Assembly: GCA_027575765.1 (NCBI GenBank)
Contig: JANBPT010000062.1
Coordinates: 1 to 64,000, forward strand
Source: Tieghemiomyces parasiticus
Taxonomy: Eukaryota; Kickxellomycota; Dimargaritomycetes; Dimargaritales; Dimargaritaceae
Direction: 5' to 3'
Length of the DNA stretch: 64,000 bases
Shown: piece by piece, positions 1 through 9,434 of the stretch
How positions within the stretch are numbered: the stretch's first letter is position 1
How the letters are laid out: each line of letters opens with the position of its first letter
Translations under genes and position numbers: made by a program
Notes under the pieces: generated by a model
What the model was told of the DNA's origin: nothing
The model's input: the letters and a program-made list of their open reading frames with translations, nothing else
Database searches by the model: none

Positions 1-1
1 C

Positions 2-1204
2 TTCACCCTCGAACCCCACTGGTGTCCGACCACCAACCTCGTCACCTTCAAGAAGGTTGCAGTCAATACCGATCGGGTTCAACAGGCGAAATATCCTCAT
101 ACCGTGGACCTGCCGGACCTCCCGGTGGCCCGCGTTCACATGGGCTCTAACGTTGACGAAGATACCAGCGGGCTCGACCCGGCGTCCCCACCCCGGACCT
201 GCTCACCACCGAGCGCTAGTCCGAACGGTAGACGATTGCCACATATCGCCTGGCACATGTCATCGCCCAAGAGCGAGACGCCCCACCCGCTATCCGGCAC
301 GTCGACCCTCCGCCGCAATCGCGTCCGTGTATCGCAGCAGACATTGGAGTCCCGACGGCAGCGCCAGTCGTCCTATGAGACCATCAAACCGTCCGCCAGC
401 TTACCTTCCCTGCCCCAGGCGGCGGAGGTGGAGGCGGAGGCACGTAATGTCAGCTCCGCCTACTTACCGACCTCGTCTCTGTACCTCCCCTCCACCCAGT
501 TTAATACCCTACCGCCCCGGCTCCCTGCTGACCTTCCGGAGCGACACGCGTCCCTAACTCCATACAGCCGCCGACTCCACGTCCAGTCTCTGTACGCCCC
601 ACCCCCATCCAACTGCTGGGCTACCCCAAAGGCTGAGCCATCCACTCTGCCCCCTGAGTTCCCTTCACGCACCTCCTCCCTCGCATACATCCCTCGCAAC
701 CTGTCGCTCAACGATCTGGGCGAACTGCTACCCCCGGCCGACTCCCCGCAGAGCGGCATGTTCTTCTTAACGGACCGAGACGCCCTCCCCGCCGCTGACT
801 TACCCACTACAACCTGGCCTGCCGCCCCGGTCCCGCGGTCACCGAGGCCAACCGAAGCCACCCCCTCCCTGCCAACTGCCCTTCCTAGCCTACCGCCAAT
901 TTCGTGGGTGCGCAAGCAGTTCCTGACCCATCAATCCGTTCGACTTACCTGTCCCAATTGTCAGGCGGCCATTAGTACCCACGTTGTCCCACCGTCCACC
1001 AAATTTCGCGCCCGACTCAGTCCTATCCTGCATAACCTGGCCCGTCTCAATCTCTGCAGCAATACCAGTGCTAGCAAGGGGCCGGTGGCCCGCTCGGCCT
1101 TGCCGCCGACCTCCCCGCTGCTACATGAAGGGATTCACCAGTGCCCGGAATGCCGGCATATCCTCGGGTTTATCATTGCCCCGAGAGAGCCGGTTGGTAG
1201 TTGA
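2..1204 (+). CDS. LITAF-like zinc-binding protein, 5' end outside window
   Basis: The frame is open from base 2 to the TGA at 1202-1204, giving 400 visible residues, so the gene probably starts upstream. An internal ATG at 139 is a possible start. The first 300 or so residues are rich in Pro, Ser and Thr and look disordered. The C-terminus has a CPNC pair (950-961) followed by AISTHV, then about 60 residues later HQCPECRHILGF (CPEC at 1142-1153). This order, with His just before the second CPxC and a following LG, is the LITAF/SIMPLE pattern. LITAF proteins sit on the cytosolic face of endosomal and lysosomal membranes. The stretch between the two Cys pairs is only weakly hydrophobic, whereas LITAF normally has a membrane-embedded helix there, so the call is tentative. 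An unrelated zinc ribbon is the alternative. It converges on the next gene. Confidence 0.55.
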   Translation, partial: FTLEPHWCPTTNLVTFKKVAVNTDRVQQAKYPHTVDLPDLPVARVHMGSNVDEDTSGLDPASPPRTCSPPSASPNGRRLPHIAWHMSSPKSETPHPLSGTSTLRRNRVRVSQQTLESRRQRQSSYETIKPSASLPSLPQAAEVEAEARNVSSAYLPTSSLYLPSTQFNTLPPRLPADLPERHASLTPYSRRLHVQSLYAPPPSNCWATPKAEPSTLPPEFPSRTSSLAYIPRNLSLNDLGELLPPADSPQSGMFFLTDRDALPAADLPTTTWPAAPVPRSPRPTEATPSLPTALPSLPPISWVRKQFLTHQSVRLTCPNCQAAISTHVVPPSTKFRARLSPILHNLARLNLCSNTSASKGPVARSALPPTSPLLHEGIHQCPECRHILGFIIAPREPVGS

Positions 1205-1663
1205 TAAGCCCCGACCTCTGGAGTGAGAGTAAAGTGCGCCCCTGCGCTTCAGGTGCGACTGGAACCTCAAACAACCCTCATGGCTTCAGTGGTGATGATC
1301 CGTATCTGACACTACATGCCCTGCTTTGCAGCCTCTCCCCCCCCCGAGTGGGCCAGCGTTCACCTGACTCTCCTTTCCCCTCCCCAACCATCTGTATATA
1401 CCACCATAGCCTTCTATTCCACATCGTGTATTATCCCCGTCATCCGGTATCGCATTTAATTGCGTTACCTATTTATATAGCAGTGAAGCCCGATAAGCTA
1501 GACCAGGTTACGGGCCAAAATCTCTCATCTCTGGATAATACACACCTGTCCTCACTATTGATCACCAGTAAAACGCCTATCACTACACGACCAAAAAAGA
1601 TACTAAATGCTATTTTTACAGGTCTATACAGTGACATTAACCCTTTCAAGAAGAACCCCACAA
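1205..1663. other. convergent intergenic gap
   Basis: The gap lies between two 3' ends. It is AT-richer than the flanking coding DNA, particularly 1470-1630, as expected for two back-to-back 3' untranslated regions. No gene, tRNA or repeat was seen. Confidence 0.5.
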
Positions 1664-3067
1664 TTACAGCCCGCGGAGCGCCTCGGCACAGGCCCGTAGC
1701 CAACGGTTCGTGCCCGCCAATCGCACATCAGGTTCGCTTGCCGTCCGGCTTGATCCCTGATCACCGCTTGAAAATGGTAGCGGCCCACCGGCTGGGACAG
1801 ATCCGGCTGGCGCCGGTGACAAAGTGGATGACGGTGGCATCCCGAGAAACCGGGCCGTTCGATTCAACAAGTACGTGGTATTGGCGAAGCTCGGCGCTTC
1901 GTGAGCGACGGTCGACAGCTGGCTGGTCCACGATGGCGAGGCTACAGCCTGGCTCGCCCGTCCCAATTCCCGCCATGAGTTGAGCCACCGCTCGCTTTCG
2001 CTCCGCTCCTTCTCCCGGGCTGCGACCCGGTCACGGAGACCCTGCAGCCTCCGACATTCGCCCTCGAGTCCGGCGCGGACTTCGGCGCGGATCACCAGCC
2101 GACGCCGTAGCTCCGCCCGATTACGCTGGGTCAATTTAAGAGCACGTTGGGTGGCATGGCACGTATCGGCGAGATCGGACGCTTCCATCAGCATACCCTC
2201 CAGGAACCGCCATAGTTCGTTGATGGCGTAGATTTGGGCTTTAACCTGGATCTGTTTGCGCCGGAGTTCGCGTGGGAGTGGGGCAGTGCCGCGTTGGGCT
2301 TCATCGGGCCCGAGGACGGCAGTAACCTCGGCCTCATGTGCGTCCACGAGGTCGTCGATGGTCTGGGTAATGGTCTTGAGGATCTGGTCGCTCACTACGT
2401 CAAATTCGTTGAGCATCGGCTTGATCGCGCCCAGGTGTGCCGTGAGTTTGGTGAGTGCCGTGACGGCCGGGGTTGAAGAATCCGTGGTAGTGGAATCATT
2501 GGGCGCTGTCTCATCCCCTGGTGCAGCGGTGGCGGACCTGGGTATCGAACTGAAGGCTGATAGGGGTAGTTTGTGACACTGGAACGTGACTTTGGTCCGG
2601 GACGACGGGGGTGATGGTGGAGAGGGCGTGGTCGGCCGTATCCGCTCCGATGGTGGTGGTGGTGGTTCTGAGTCACTGGAACGTCTAGACTCATCCCCGT
2701 CACTAGGATTGTCGATCACCGCAGGATTTTTACTACTGGCCCCTTCGGTTTCTAAGGCCACCGGAGTTCTGTCTGCCTCGCCAAGGTCGGATTCTCGACG
2801 AGTAAACAGAATCTTAACAGGATCGGGTCTCCGCCTCCTGGAGTTGGCCGCCGGCGAGTCCTCGGGTGGGGTTTCTGAATTGCGTGAGGAGGGCGCCGCA
2901 CGGGCTGAATGGGAGGGTGTATTATCGATGGCTGCAGCATTTGGAGTGGCGAGGGCGGGTGGATTCGGTTTCCGACGTCCTCGGCGGGCGGACACAACGG
3001 TAGGGGACGGTGGCCTGGTGCGGCGGCGTGAGGAGCGGGTGGTTTGAGATGGCGACCCGGTTGCCAT
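1664..3067 (-). CDS. coiled-coil nuclear-type protein, possibly CENP-U/Ame1-like
   Basis: A single open frame of 467 residues starts at an ATG (3065-3067) and ends at 1664. The first 190 residues are basic and rich in Pro, Ser and Thr, with SRRRTR- and ARRGRRK-type clusters suggesting nuclear localisation or DNA binding. Residues from about 200 to 370 are highly charged and helical, including FDVVSDQ, INELWRFLEG and RNRAELRRRL, and look like a coiled coil. A disordered N-terminus, a DVV-containing lead-in and a long ELRRRL-type coil resemble the fungal inner-kinetochore protein Ame1/CENP-U, which joins the CCAN to the Mis12 complex. That resemblance is from memory and weak. Any nuclear coiled-coil protein remains possible. 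TATA-like stretches lie just upstream of the ATG at about 3088-3106. Confidence 0.6.
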   Translation of the reverse strand: MATGSPSQTTRSSRRRTRPPSPTVVSARRGRRKPNPPALATPNAAAIDNTPSHSARAAPSSRNSETPPEDSPAANSRRRRPDPVKILFTRRESDLGEADRTPVALETEGASSKNPAVIDNPSDGDESRRSSDSEPPPPPSERIRPTTPSPPSPPSSRTKVTFQCHKLPLSAFSSIPRSATAAPGDETAPNDSTTTDSSTPAVTALTKLTAHLGAIKPMLNEFDVVSDQILKTITQTIDDLVDAHEAEVTAVLGPDEAQRGTAPLPRELRRKQIQVKAQIYAINELWRFLEGMLMEASDLADTCHATQRALKLTQRNRAELRRRLVIRAEVRAGLEGECRRLQGLRDRVAAREKERSESERWLNSWRELGRASQAVASPSWTSQLSTVAHEAPSFANTTYLLNRTARFLGMPPSSTLSPAPAGSVPAGGPLPFSSGDQGSSRTASEPDVRLAGTNRWLRACAEALRGL

Positions 3068-4755
3068 GACGGTGGTCGACGAGTAGGTATATACTGGGTA
3101 TAAATTAGGATGAATGACAAGATGGGCACGGAGCTGACAGTGAGTCTAGAAGATGAGGGTCATGAGGATAGGGGGATTTGTGTAGAAGTTTGAAAAAAAA
3201 TAACAATAAGGATGCGTGTTGGGCCCTAGACAGCATGCGGGCGAATGCAAAAGGCTAAACAGACCCAAAACATACACAGGTACGGCGTTAATGCGGTGTC
3301 CCTGGGCTCCTACAGCTGACTCTGACACGACGCGTCGGTTGATCAAGTTGCACCCAACACACGCCAACTCCGACCCTTGAGGGAGCGCGTCGACGTATCG
3401 CCTCCGGGGGGACACTGGCCCGCTCTCCTCCCCCCCCCCACGCATCTCCACCCCTCCCTTACCATTGTCACCCCTGGTTAGAAGCCGCACGCAACATTCC
3501 TGCGACATACTGACGCAGAGGTTACCCACCAGCTTGGTAGCCGTAGCCCAATGCCCCGTCACCAGGGTTCAGTGCGGCGGGATCGGTGTTTCCTAATGTA
3601 GTGCAAAGGATGCCCATTTTCGTAAATAACATATCGGCAGATACCACCAGCCCACCCTGTGCAGCCGGTAGCATCCTCTGTACAAACCATGCTGTAGGGC
3701 CGGAGAACAACTTGTCGAGACGCCGTTGGCACTGGCAATGATGGAGTGTTCTTAGTTCATCTATGGCCGCCATTTTGTCCCAGCGATTGGGACGTAGCCG
3801 GTGTCAGGGCTGCTCCAGTCCAGTCCCCCTGCCTGCCTGCAGACGTCCCCCATATTACTCATATGGCCACCCAGCCGGATACAGGCGGCTATACAGCCAC
3901 ACCCGCGTGGAAACTTCGGCGGCTTCTTTTTAGAAGGGGTTCCAGGAACATGCGCTCTGTATATAGAGCGGCGGTGAAGGGGACATGGAAGGGCGCAGCG
4001 AATAGGAGGTACCTGACAGCTGAACGGCCGTCTCGGAGGCAGGTGGCCCGGGGCGAAGGCGGCTTTCACAGGTTGGTGGACCAGCTCGACTAGATAGGGT
4101 ACCGGGGTCCCAGCTCACCGCCGGGAACACTAGACCACAGGCGATATAAGTATACACCTGCGAGCGTCAATAGCGCTGCTCAGAGCCGTGTAATCCAATG
4201 CGGGGGCAGGGGGAAAAGATGGGGGGTGCAGCCGCATACAGCATGACCTGGAGCCTAGTCCAGGGCAGATAGCGGGCGTGGGGAGCAGGCCCCGTTCGTA
4301 GTCTTCAGCAAGGTTCCCCCTCCAGAAGGAAGATGGCAAGCTGGGCATATAAAATCGGGGACTCGGGCCGGCCAGCCCGGGAAGCACCCGACTAATGTTA
4401 CATCGGCTACAATTGAGCCGCCGCTAGCTATACGCCACCACGCTGCCTTTCTCCACGTTTGTCTTCATACTGTTTAGGTAAGCCAGACTGTCTGTGACAC
4501 TCTGCCCCAGCTGCTTACCGACCCACCTGGGGGCTCGCCATTCGCAGCCACCAGCCAGAGGGTTCCAGTTGGCCGACCCGCCCCGCAAGCCCTGTTCCAC
4601 CAGCGCATTCCCTCACCCCAGGTTTCTCCAATTGCATCCAACACGTCGTTTTGTGCATCACCTGTCTATACCTAGTCGATTTGGCCCTAACCAGCCGCCG
4701 CCGCCCTTACATCTTATTCCTCCCGACCCCTCGGTATCGTCAACCCACCTGCCCG
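3068..4755. other. divergent intergenic region
   Basis: This 1.7-kb promoter region is shared by the coiled-coil gene on the minus strand and glyoxalase II on the plus strand. A TATAAAA-type element lies at 4348-4354 on the plus strand, about 400 bp before the first glyoxalase ATG. The frames present are short and show no recognisable domain. Confidence 0.5.
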
Positions 4756-6086
4756 ATGCTTATTCGCTCCGTGCTCATACCAGCCCAGAGACCACGCCAA
4801 CCCACCGCGCTCTTCGCAAAACTCACCCGGTCGTATTCCTTGCCGCCGACCGTCCGTCATTTCTCTGGAACCAGGTCTTACCTTGCCCCTTCAGGCCAGT
4901 TAGGTACGTGCATTAACCTTGGCCAAGGGGCGTGTTCGTTCTCCGGTATGTGCTTGGCACCCCCGTAGGCCGTCGTGATTGCTGACCCTCACCCTTTACG
5001 TTGCCACACCATACCGATACCCCACGCAGCTGCCTCCAACATGCGTATCATCCCCGTACCCGTCCTTCAAGACAACTACTCCTATGTGATCGTTGATGAT
5101 GTCAAACAGGAAGGTAATCAACCCCATCCAGCGGCGGCTCGTCAGTCGATTGCCGACTCCTCGCCTCTCACTCGTCAGTTCGGCGCTAACCATCTAAGCT
5201 ACATGATCTGCGCTCACCCCTCCTGCCCACCAACTCCACGTCCGCTGACCAGTGGCGGTGGTGGACCCTGTCGAACCCAAAAAGGTCATGCCGGTGGTGA
5301 CTCAGACGGGCTATAAGCTTACATCCATCCTTACCACCCATCACCACGCCGACCACTCTGGCGGTAACAGCCAGATGACGTCGATGAAACCTGGCCTGGT
5401 GGTATACGGTGCCGACGCCCGCATCCCCGAGATCAACTATGTCAACAAAGATGGGGAAGAGTTCAAACTCGGCTCGCTGACCGTGAAACCCCTCATGACG
5501 CCCTGCCATACCAAGGGCAGCGTGTCGTACTTTGTGACTGATGGGCAGAGCCGGGCCGTGTTCACTGGAGACACCCTCTTCGTCGGTAGGTGCCTTACAC
5601 CATCTATACCGCCTTCCACTTTGAAAAGCGCACGTAGGGGTCCTACTTCGATGCCGGGTGGATCCAGAATGGCCAGCAAACCGTACTTTAACCGGACCAT
5701 AGCTAAAACCTTCATCTTCCCTTCCCCCTCGTGCAGGCGGCTGCGGCCGATTTTTTGAAGGCACTCCGGCCGAGATGTACCACTCACTGGTCGAAGTACT
5801 GGGGACGCTGCCTCATGACACGCTGGTGTACTGTGGCCACGAGTACACACATACTAACCTCAAATTCGCCATGACGGTGGACCCGCACAATCCGCACCTC
5901 CAGCAGAAATGGATGCAGTGCCACCAGCTGCAAATCACCATCCCAAGTAGCATTGGTGAGGAACTACTCTTCAACCCCTTCATGCGCGTCCGTGATCCAG
6001 CTCTCCAGGCCGCCACGGGCCAGGTCGAGCCCGTCTCAGTCATGCAGGAACTGCGTAAGATGAAGGACAACTTCCGGCCCTCCTAA
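4756..6086 (+). CDS. hydroxyacylglutathione hydrolase (glyoxalase II), mitochondrial-type leader
   Basis: Glyoxalase II hydrolyses S-D-lactoylglutathione to D-lactate and glutathione, the second step of methylglyoxal detoxification. Exons are inferred at 4756-4903, 5030-5113, 5253-5585 and 5737-6086. The phases match and give 304 residues. The metallo-beta-lactamase signature THHHADHSGGN puts metal ligands at His107, His109, Asp111 and His112. TPCHTKGS, FTGDTLFVGGCGRFFEGT and YCGHEYT follow in the family order. Exon 1 encodes about 49 residues rich in Arg, Ser and aromatic residues without acids (RSYSLPPTVRHFSGTRSY), a typical mitochondrial presequence. The family's usual cytosolic start, MRIIPVPVLQDN, is the internal ATG at 5041 in exon 2, so a 254-residue cytosolic form could arise from a downstream start. 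The gene converges on CZIB. Confidence 0.93.
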
Positions 6087-6332
6087 GTATGGAAACCCGT
6101 TGGCAGAGGCGGCGCACACTGGCGGATTAATTTATTGCAAGCCAAGACCCATTTCGCGATCACAATCCGCCAGACTAATGATAACTAAAATCGAACTCCC
6201 AAAAGTTAGAAATCAGCCGTGGATAAGTGTGTTCCGGCCGTTCGGGGCGTCAATTCAGTGTTGGATGCGCTGACATTGTCCACCAGGGTTGTAAAGGGAA
6301 CCTGGTGGCCTACATGGGAGGTGCTGTTCAAG

Positions 6333-7124
6333 CTAAGCCTTGGTAAACTTACACTCAAACTCCGCCACGCTAACCTCATCGCCGGCCTGTATGATTCAAG
6401 AAGGAGGAGGAGGAGGTGTGGGTAAGGTGTTACCCAACCGTAGTCGTTAGGTACTGATGACAGGCGCACGGTATACACCTTCTTGGTATCTTGATGACCG
6501 GACCCAAGCTGGACTTACCTTCTCGTCGTAGTCGGCCCACATGTCATCGGAGAGGTCGACCTCATCAAACACGGTGTTTGACTCGGCGCCCTTGACCTTC
6601 CAGCCGTCCTATGGTTGTTGGAGTACAAGTCGACACATTTGTTGTACCGATTTAAGAGCAAGGGAGATAGTGGCATTAATATACTACAAACTTGATAGGC
6701 CTAGTCGTTCTATCCGGGCTACGTCCATCGCGGGGTACGCGCCGGCATTAGGCAGTAACAGGGTGTACTCAGGCATACCACCTACCATGGGCTCGAAATC
6801 TACGGGCTCGAGGCCTCGGCATTCGACAGTGACGATGGGCGCAAACTGTCCACTCTTCTCGATAGGATAAGGCTGGGTGATGCCTTCGAAACTCAGGGAC
6901 CCTTCACGTTTACAAAACTTGCAGCGCATCACCAGATTGGCTTCACCGCGGCTGCCAGAGATGCTGCTCGACTCTTGCCGGCATACCGTCACCAGGTTAT
7001 CGGTCACTTCTTGGCAGCTGTTGCACTTGATTTTAAAATGGTAGTCGAACCCCTCATCGTCGGCCGGCTGCAAATCCGTCACGTTGGTGAGGACGGCCTT
7101 GATACTAAGATTGAGCTTGACCAT
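6333..7124 (-). CDS. CXXC zinc-binding protein CZIB (UPF0587/DUF866)
   Basis: Three exons are inferred on the minus strand: 7124-6786, 6608-6519 and 6386-6333. Both introns are phase 0, and the product is 160 residues. Exon 1 has the two zinc-binding pairs CNSC and CKFC and the family landmark VECRGLEPVDFEP. Exon 2 carries FDEVDLSDDMWADYDEK and exon 3 ends EFECKFTKA, matching the normal end of UPF0587/C1orf123 proteins. Its length matches the family, about 160 residues. The biochemical role is not well defined; the human protein binds zinc and has been described as a client for zinc transfer. Donors are GTAGGT and GTAAGT. The reading frame stays open past the exon 1 donor to 6684, so an unspliced reading would replace the conserved C-terminus with an unrelated tail. 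Confidence 0.92.
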
Positions 7125-7371
7125 GGTATGGGTGGGAGAAGGGAAAGAAGGTTACTCAACAGAAAGCGAAGGACCGGATGGAAGGCGAACTAGGAGGCGT
7201 CAGGGTGGTGTGCCTATAGAGCACAAGTTACCTGCAGTAGCTATGATGGACGTCCTGTACCATGCTCACCGGCTTAGGGAAGTAAACCTAGCTGACATCA
7301 AGGAATACTGGGCGAAAAGAGCTTCATATAAATAATATAATATTATAGTAAAAATCACACCGTTTATAATA

Positions 7372-7444
7372 GGGGGTCTAGCTCAAATGGGAGAGCGCTC
7401 GTTTAGCATACGAGAGGCACGGGGATCGATACCCTGGTCCTCCA
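7372..7444 (+). tRNA. tRNA-Ala (AGC)
   Basis: A 73-nt cloverleaf with no intron. The acceptor 5' strand is GGGGGTC and its 3' strand GTCCTCC plus discriminator A. The D stem is GCTC/GAGC. The anticodon arm CTCGT-TTAGCAT-ACGAG has anticodon AGC. The T arm is CGGGG-ATCGATA-CCCTG. The G3.U70 wobble pair, the main identity element for alanyl-tRNA synthetase, is present. One acceptor pair (T6 with T67) is mismatched. A54 in the T loop is shared with many eukaryotic tRNA-Ala genes. Confidence 0.95.
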
Positions 7445-7447
7445 CTC

Positions 7448-7454
7448 TTTTTTT
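7448..7454 (+). terminator. RNA polymerase III T-run terminator
   Basis: Seven consecutive T residues begin three bases after the tRNA-Ala discriminator base, the usual RNA polymerase III stop signal. Confidence 0.85.
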
Positions 7455-7916
7455 ATTTTACATTTTTAGAGAATGCCTTGTTACCAGGTGGTTGTATTTT
7501 AGGTGCCCAGGGAGGGTTGGGTGAAACAATAACCTAGCCTACCGCTTGACTCCTACTCCTTAGCTTTGGCAATTAGCCCTTGTCCGTCTTTCATAATCGA
7601 TCCTTCCTCAGCTTTACTAAGACCTGCTTGAACAAGCCAATGCTAGTTTGACCATAGCGTTGGATGGAGAGCATTCATCTAACGTGCTTCACTTTACGAA
7701 ACAGATTTACAGTGATTTATCACGTGATATTTAAACCACCTGGCGACCCCTCTTTCTCATCTTTTTTCTTAACATAGAATAGCCTTGCGAATGACAGGGT
7801 GGATGCTGTTGCTAGCCCTAGACCACTTTGAAAAAAAAAATGCCACCAAATTGTCCTCCTGTGCGCTCCCCTTTTACTGTCCTTTTTTTAACTACTCTTT
7901 CGTTCCCGACTCGGCC

Positions 7917-7923
7917 TTATAAA
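7917..7923 (+). promoter_or_regulatory. candidate TATA element for SNU13
   Basis: TTATAAA lies about 100 bp before the SNU13 start codon, in a pyrimidine-rich stretch after the tRNA gene. The position suits an RNA polymerase II core promoter with a short leader. The rest of 7455-8020 holds nothing recognised. Confidence 0.4.
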
Positions 7924-8020
7924 CTGACCTTCATCTACCGGACTAGTACCTCGTCGTCTATTCCATTTGTTTGCCCTTTACCCCTCCACCTTCTCCTTAC
8001 CTCACAACCCGAATATCATC

Positions 8021-8866
8021 ATGGTAAGTTTCTCCCTGCGTGTCCCTCTCTCCCCGGCTGCCGAAGCCACGTTGGCCTCCGTCTATTCCGATGATGATTT
8101 GATTTTATATCTCAGCTCATTATGAAAGACAGGGATTGAACCCCCACATTTGATTATAATCGTTTTCCCGATTGCTACTCTGAGTTATAGCGGATCCCCA
8201 GCCTTTTGCTCTTCCCCCCCATTTGCCACGATGTCCATAGCTGTACTGCGACCCGCCGCATCTGTCTGCCTGGGCATTCGGCGGTTTTGGACAACGTCAT
8301 GGCAACTTCGATCACCAAGGCATTCCTCCCTAGCAGGCTTGGGCACTTCACTAATCACTTCACCACTACCACCCTCTCGTTTCCTTACGTCTTTGCGATT
8401 TCTCTCGGCTCCGCGCGATCCCTACCGTTTCGACGGCGACGACGATGACCCCTTCGACATGGGTGTGGATCTCCGTCCCCATCAGTCTGAGGAACTCGAC
8501 CCCCGCGCCTTCCCCCTGGCTGACGCCGCCATGGCGACCAAAATTCTGGACCTGGTCCAGCAGGCGACGCACTACAAGCAGAGCCGTAAGGGTGCTAACG
8601 AGACTACCAAGACGCTGAACCGCGGTATCGCCGAATTTATCGTGCTGGCCGCCGACACCGTGCCCATTGAGGTCCTGCTCCACCTCCCCCTCCTCTGCGA
8701 GGACAAGAACGTGCCCTACGTATTCGTGCCCTCTAAGGTGGCCCTCGGCCGTGCCTGCGGTGTGTCCCGCCCCGTCGTGGCCGTCGCCGTCACCACCAAC
8801 GAGGCCTCTGAGCTCAAGCCCCAGATCAATACTCTCAAACTCCAGATTGAGAAGCTTCTGATCTAG
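8021..8866 (+). CDS. SNU13: SNU13/NHP2L1, 15.5K U4 snRNP and box C/D snoRNP protein
   Basis: SNU13 is an L7Ae-family kink-turn RNA-binding protein that nucleates the U4 snRNP and box C/D snoRNPs. Exon 1 is inferred to be only the start codon (8021-8023), followed directly by a GTAAGT donor. The acceptor ends at 8485 and exon 2 runs 8486-8866. The 127-residue product begins [15 protein letters not shown], matching the length (126-128) and N-terminus of yeast and human orthologues. The RNA-binding block [12 protein letters not shown] and the motif [16 protein letters not shown] are intact, as is [12 protein letters not shown]. The intron is in frame with exon 2 from 8150 onward without a stop and contains ATGs, for example at 8231. 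An unspliced reading would therefore give an N-terminally extended protein. The splice model is preferred because it restores the family N-terminus exactly. Confidence 0.95.
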
Positions 8867-9434
8867 ACGGTCATCATGTCAGCTTTAGATGTTACCTCCT
8901 CCACTTTCTCTCTTTCTCTCTATTCATACACGGTGCTGATGACCACGTAGGAGTTGTACCGGGCTTTTATGCGCTCCTCTCAGAAATTTTGTCGGCCAAG
9001 TGATGCACTGTATGTATTTGTACATATACGGTCTGCATTCGAGCCACTCATGATTATAAACCTACCATCGAACATAAATGAAATAAATTTCACGGCCCTC
9101 CGCTGTGCTTGGCTTTCACCCCACACTTGAGAATTAAGCCGTAGTCGATACATATTGTGCCATCTTGCTGCGTGACGGCCTACGGTTAATTTTTTTCCAT
9201 GACAAGCTATGTAGAGAGAGAGAGCCCTTGCGATGCGCACACATCCTGGGCCTGCCGTCAGGCTTAACCGACTAGGGAAAAAAAGGGGCGCTGATGGCCA
9301 GGGCAAAAAGCTAAACGTTTCCCCCGATGCATACATCGACTTGGCTCGGCTCAACCTTACGACTTATCAATCCATATATTTCTGTTACCCCTTCGACGTT
9401 GCATTCCACTGACGCATTCTTTTCATTTATCACG
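8867..9434. other. intergenic region SNU13-RRP8
   Basis: This 568-bp tandem gap must contain the SNU13 3' end and the RRP8 promoter. It has AT-rich stretches around 9030-9090 and 9160-9200. No gene or strong element was recognised. Confidence 0.5.

Noticed and set aside
2234..3047. Plus-strand frames of up to 153 codons opposite the coiled-coil gene
   Set aside because: Antisense to a longer frame with a proper ATG and coherent coiled-coil structure.
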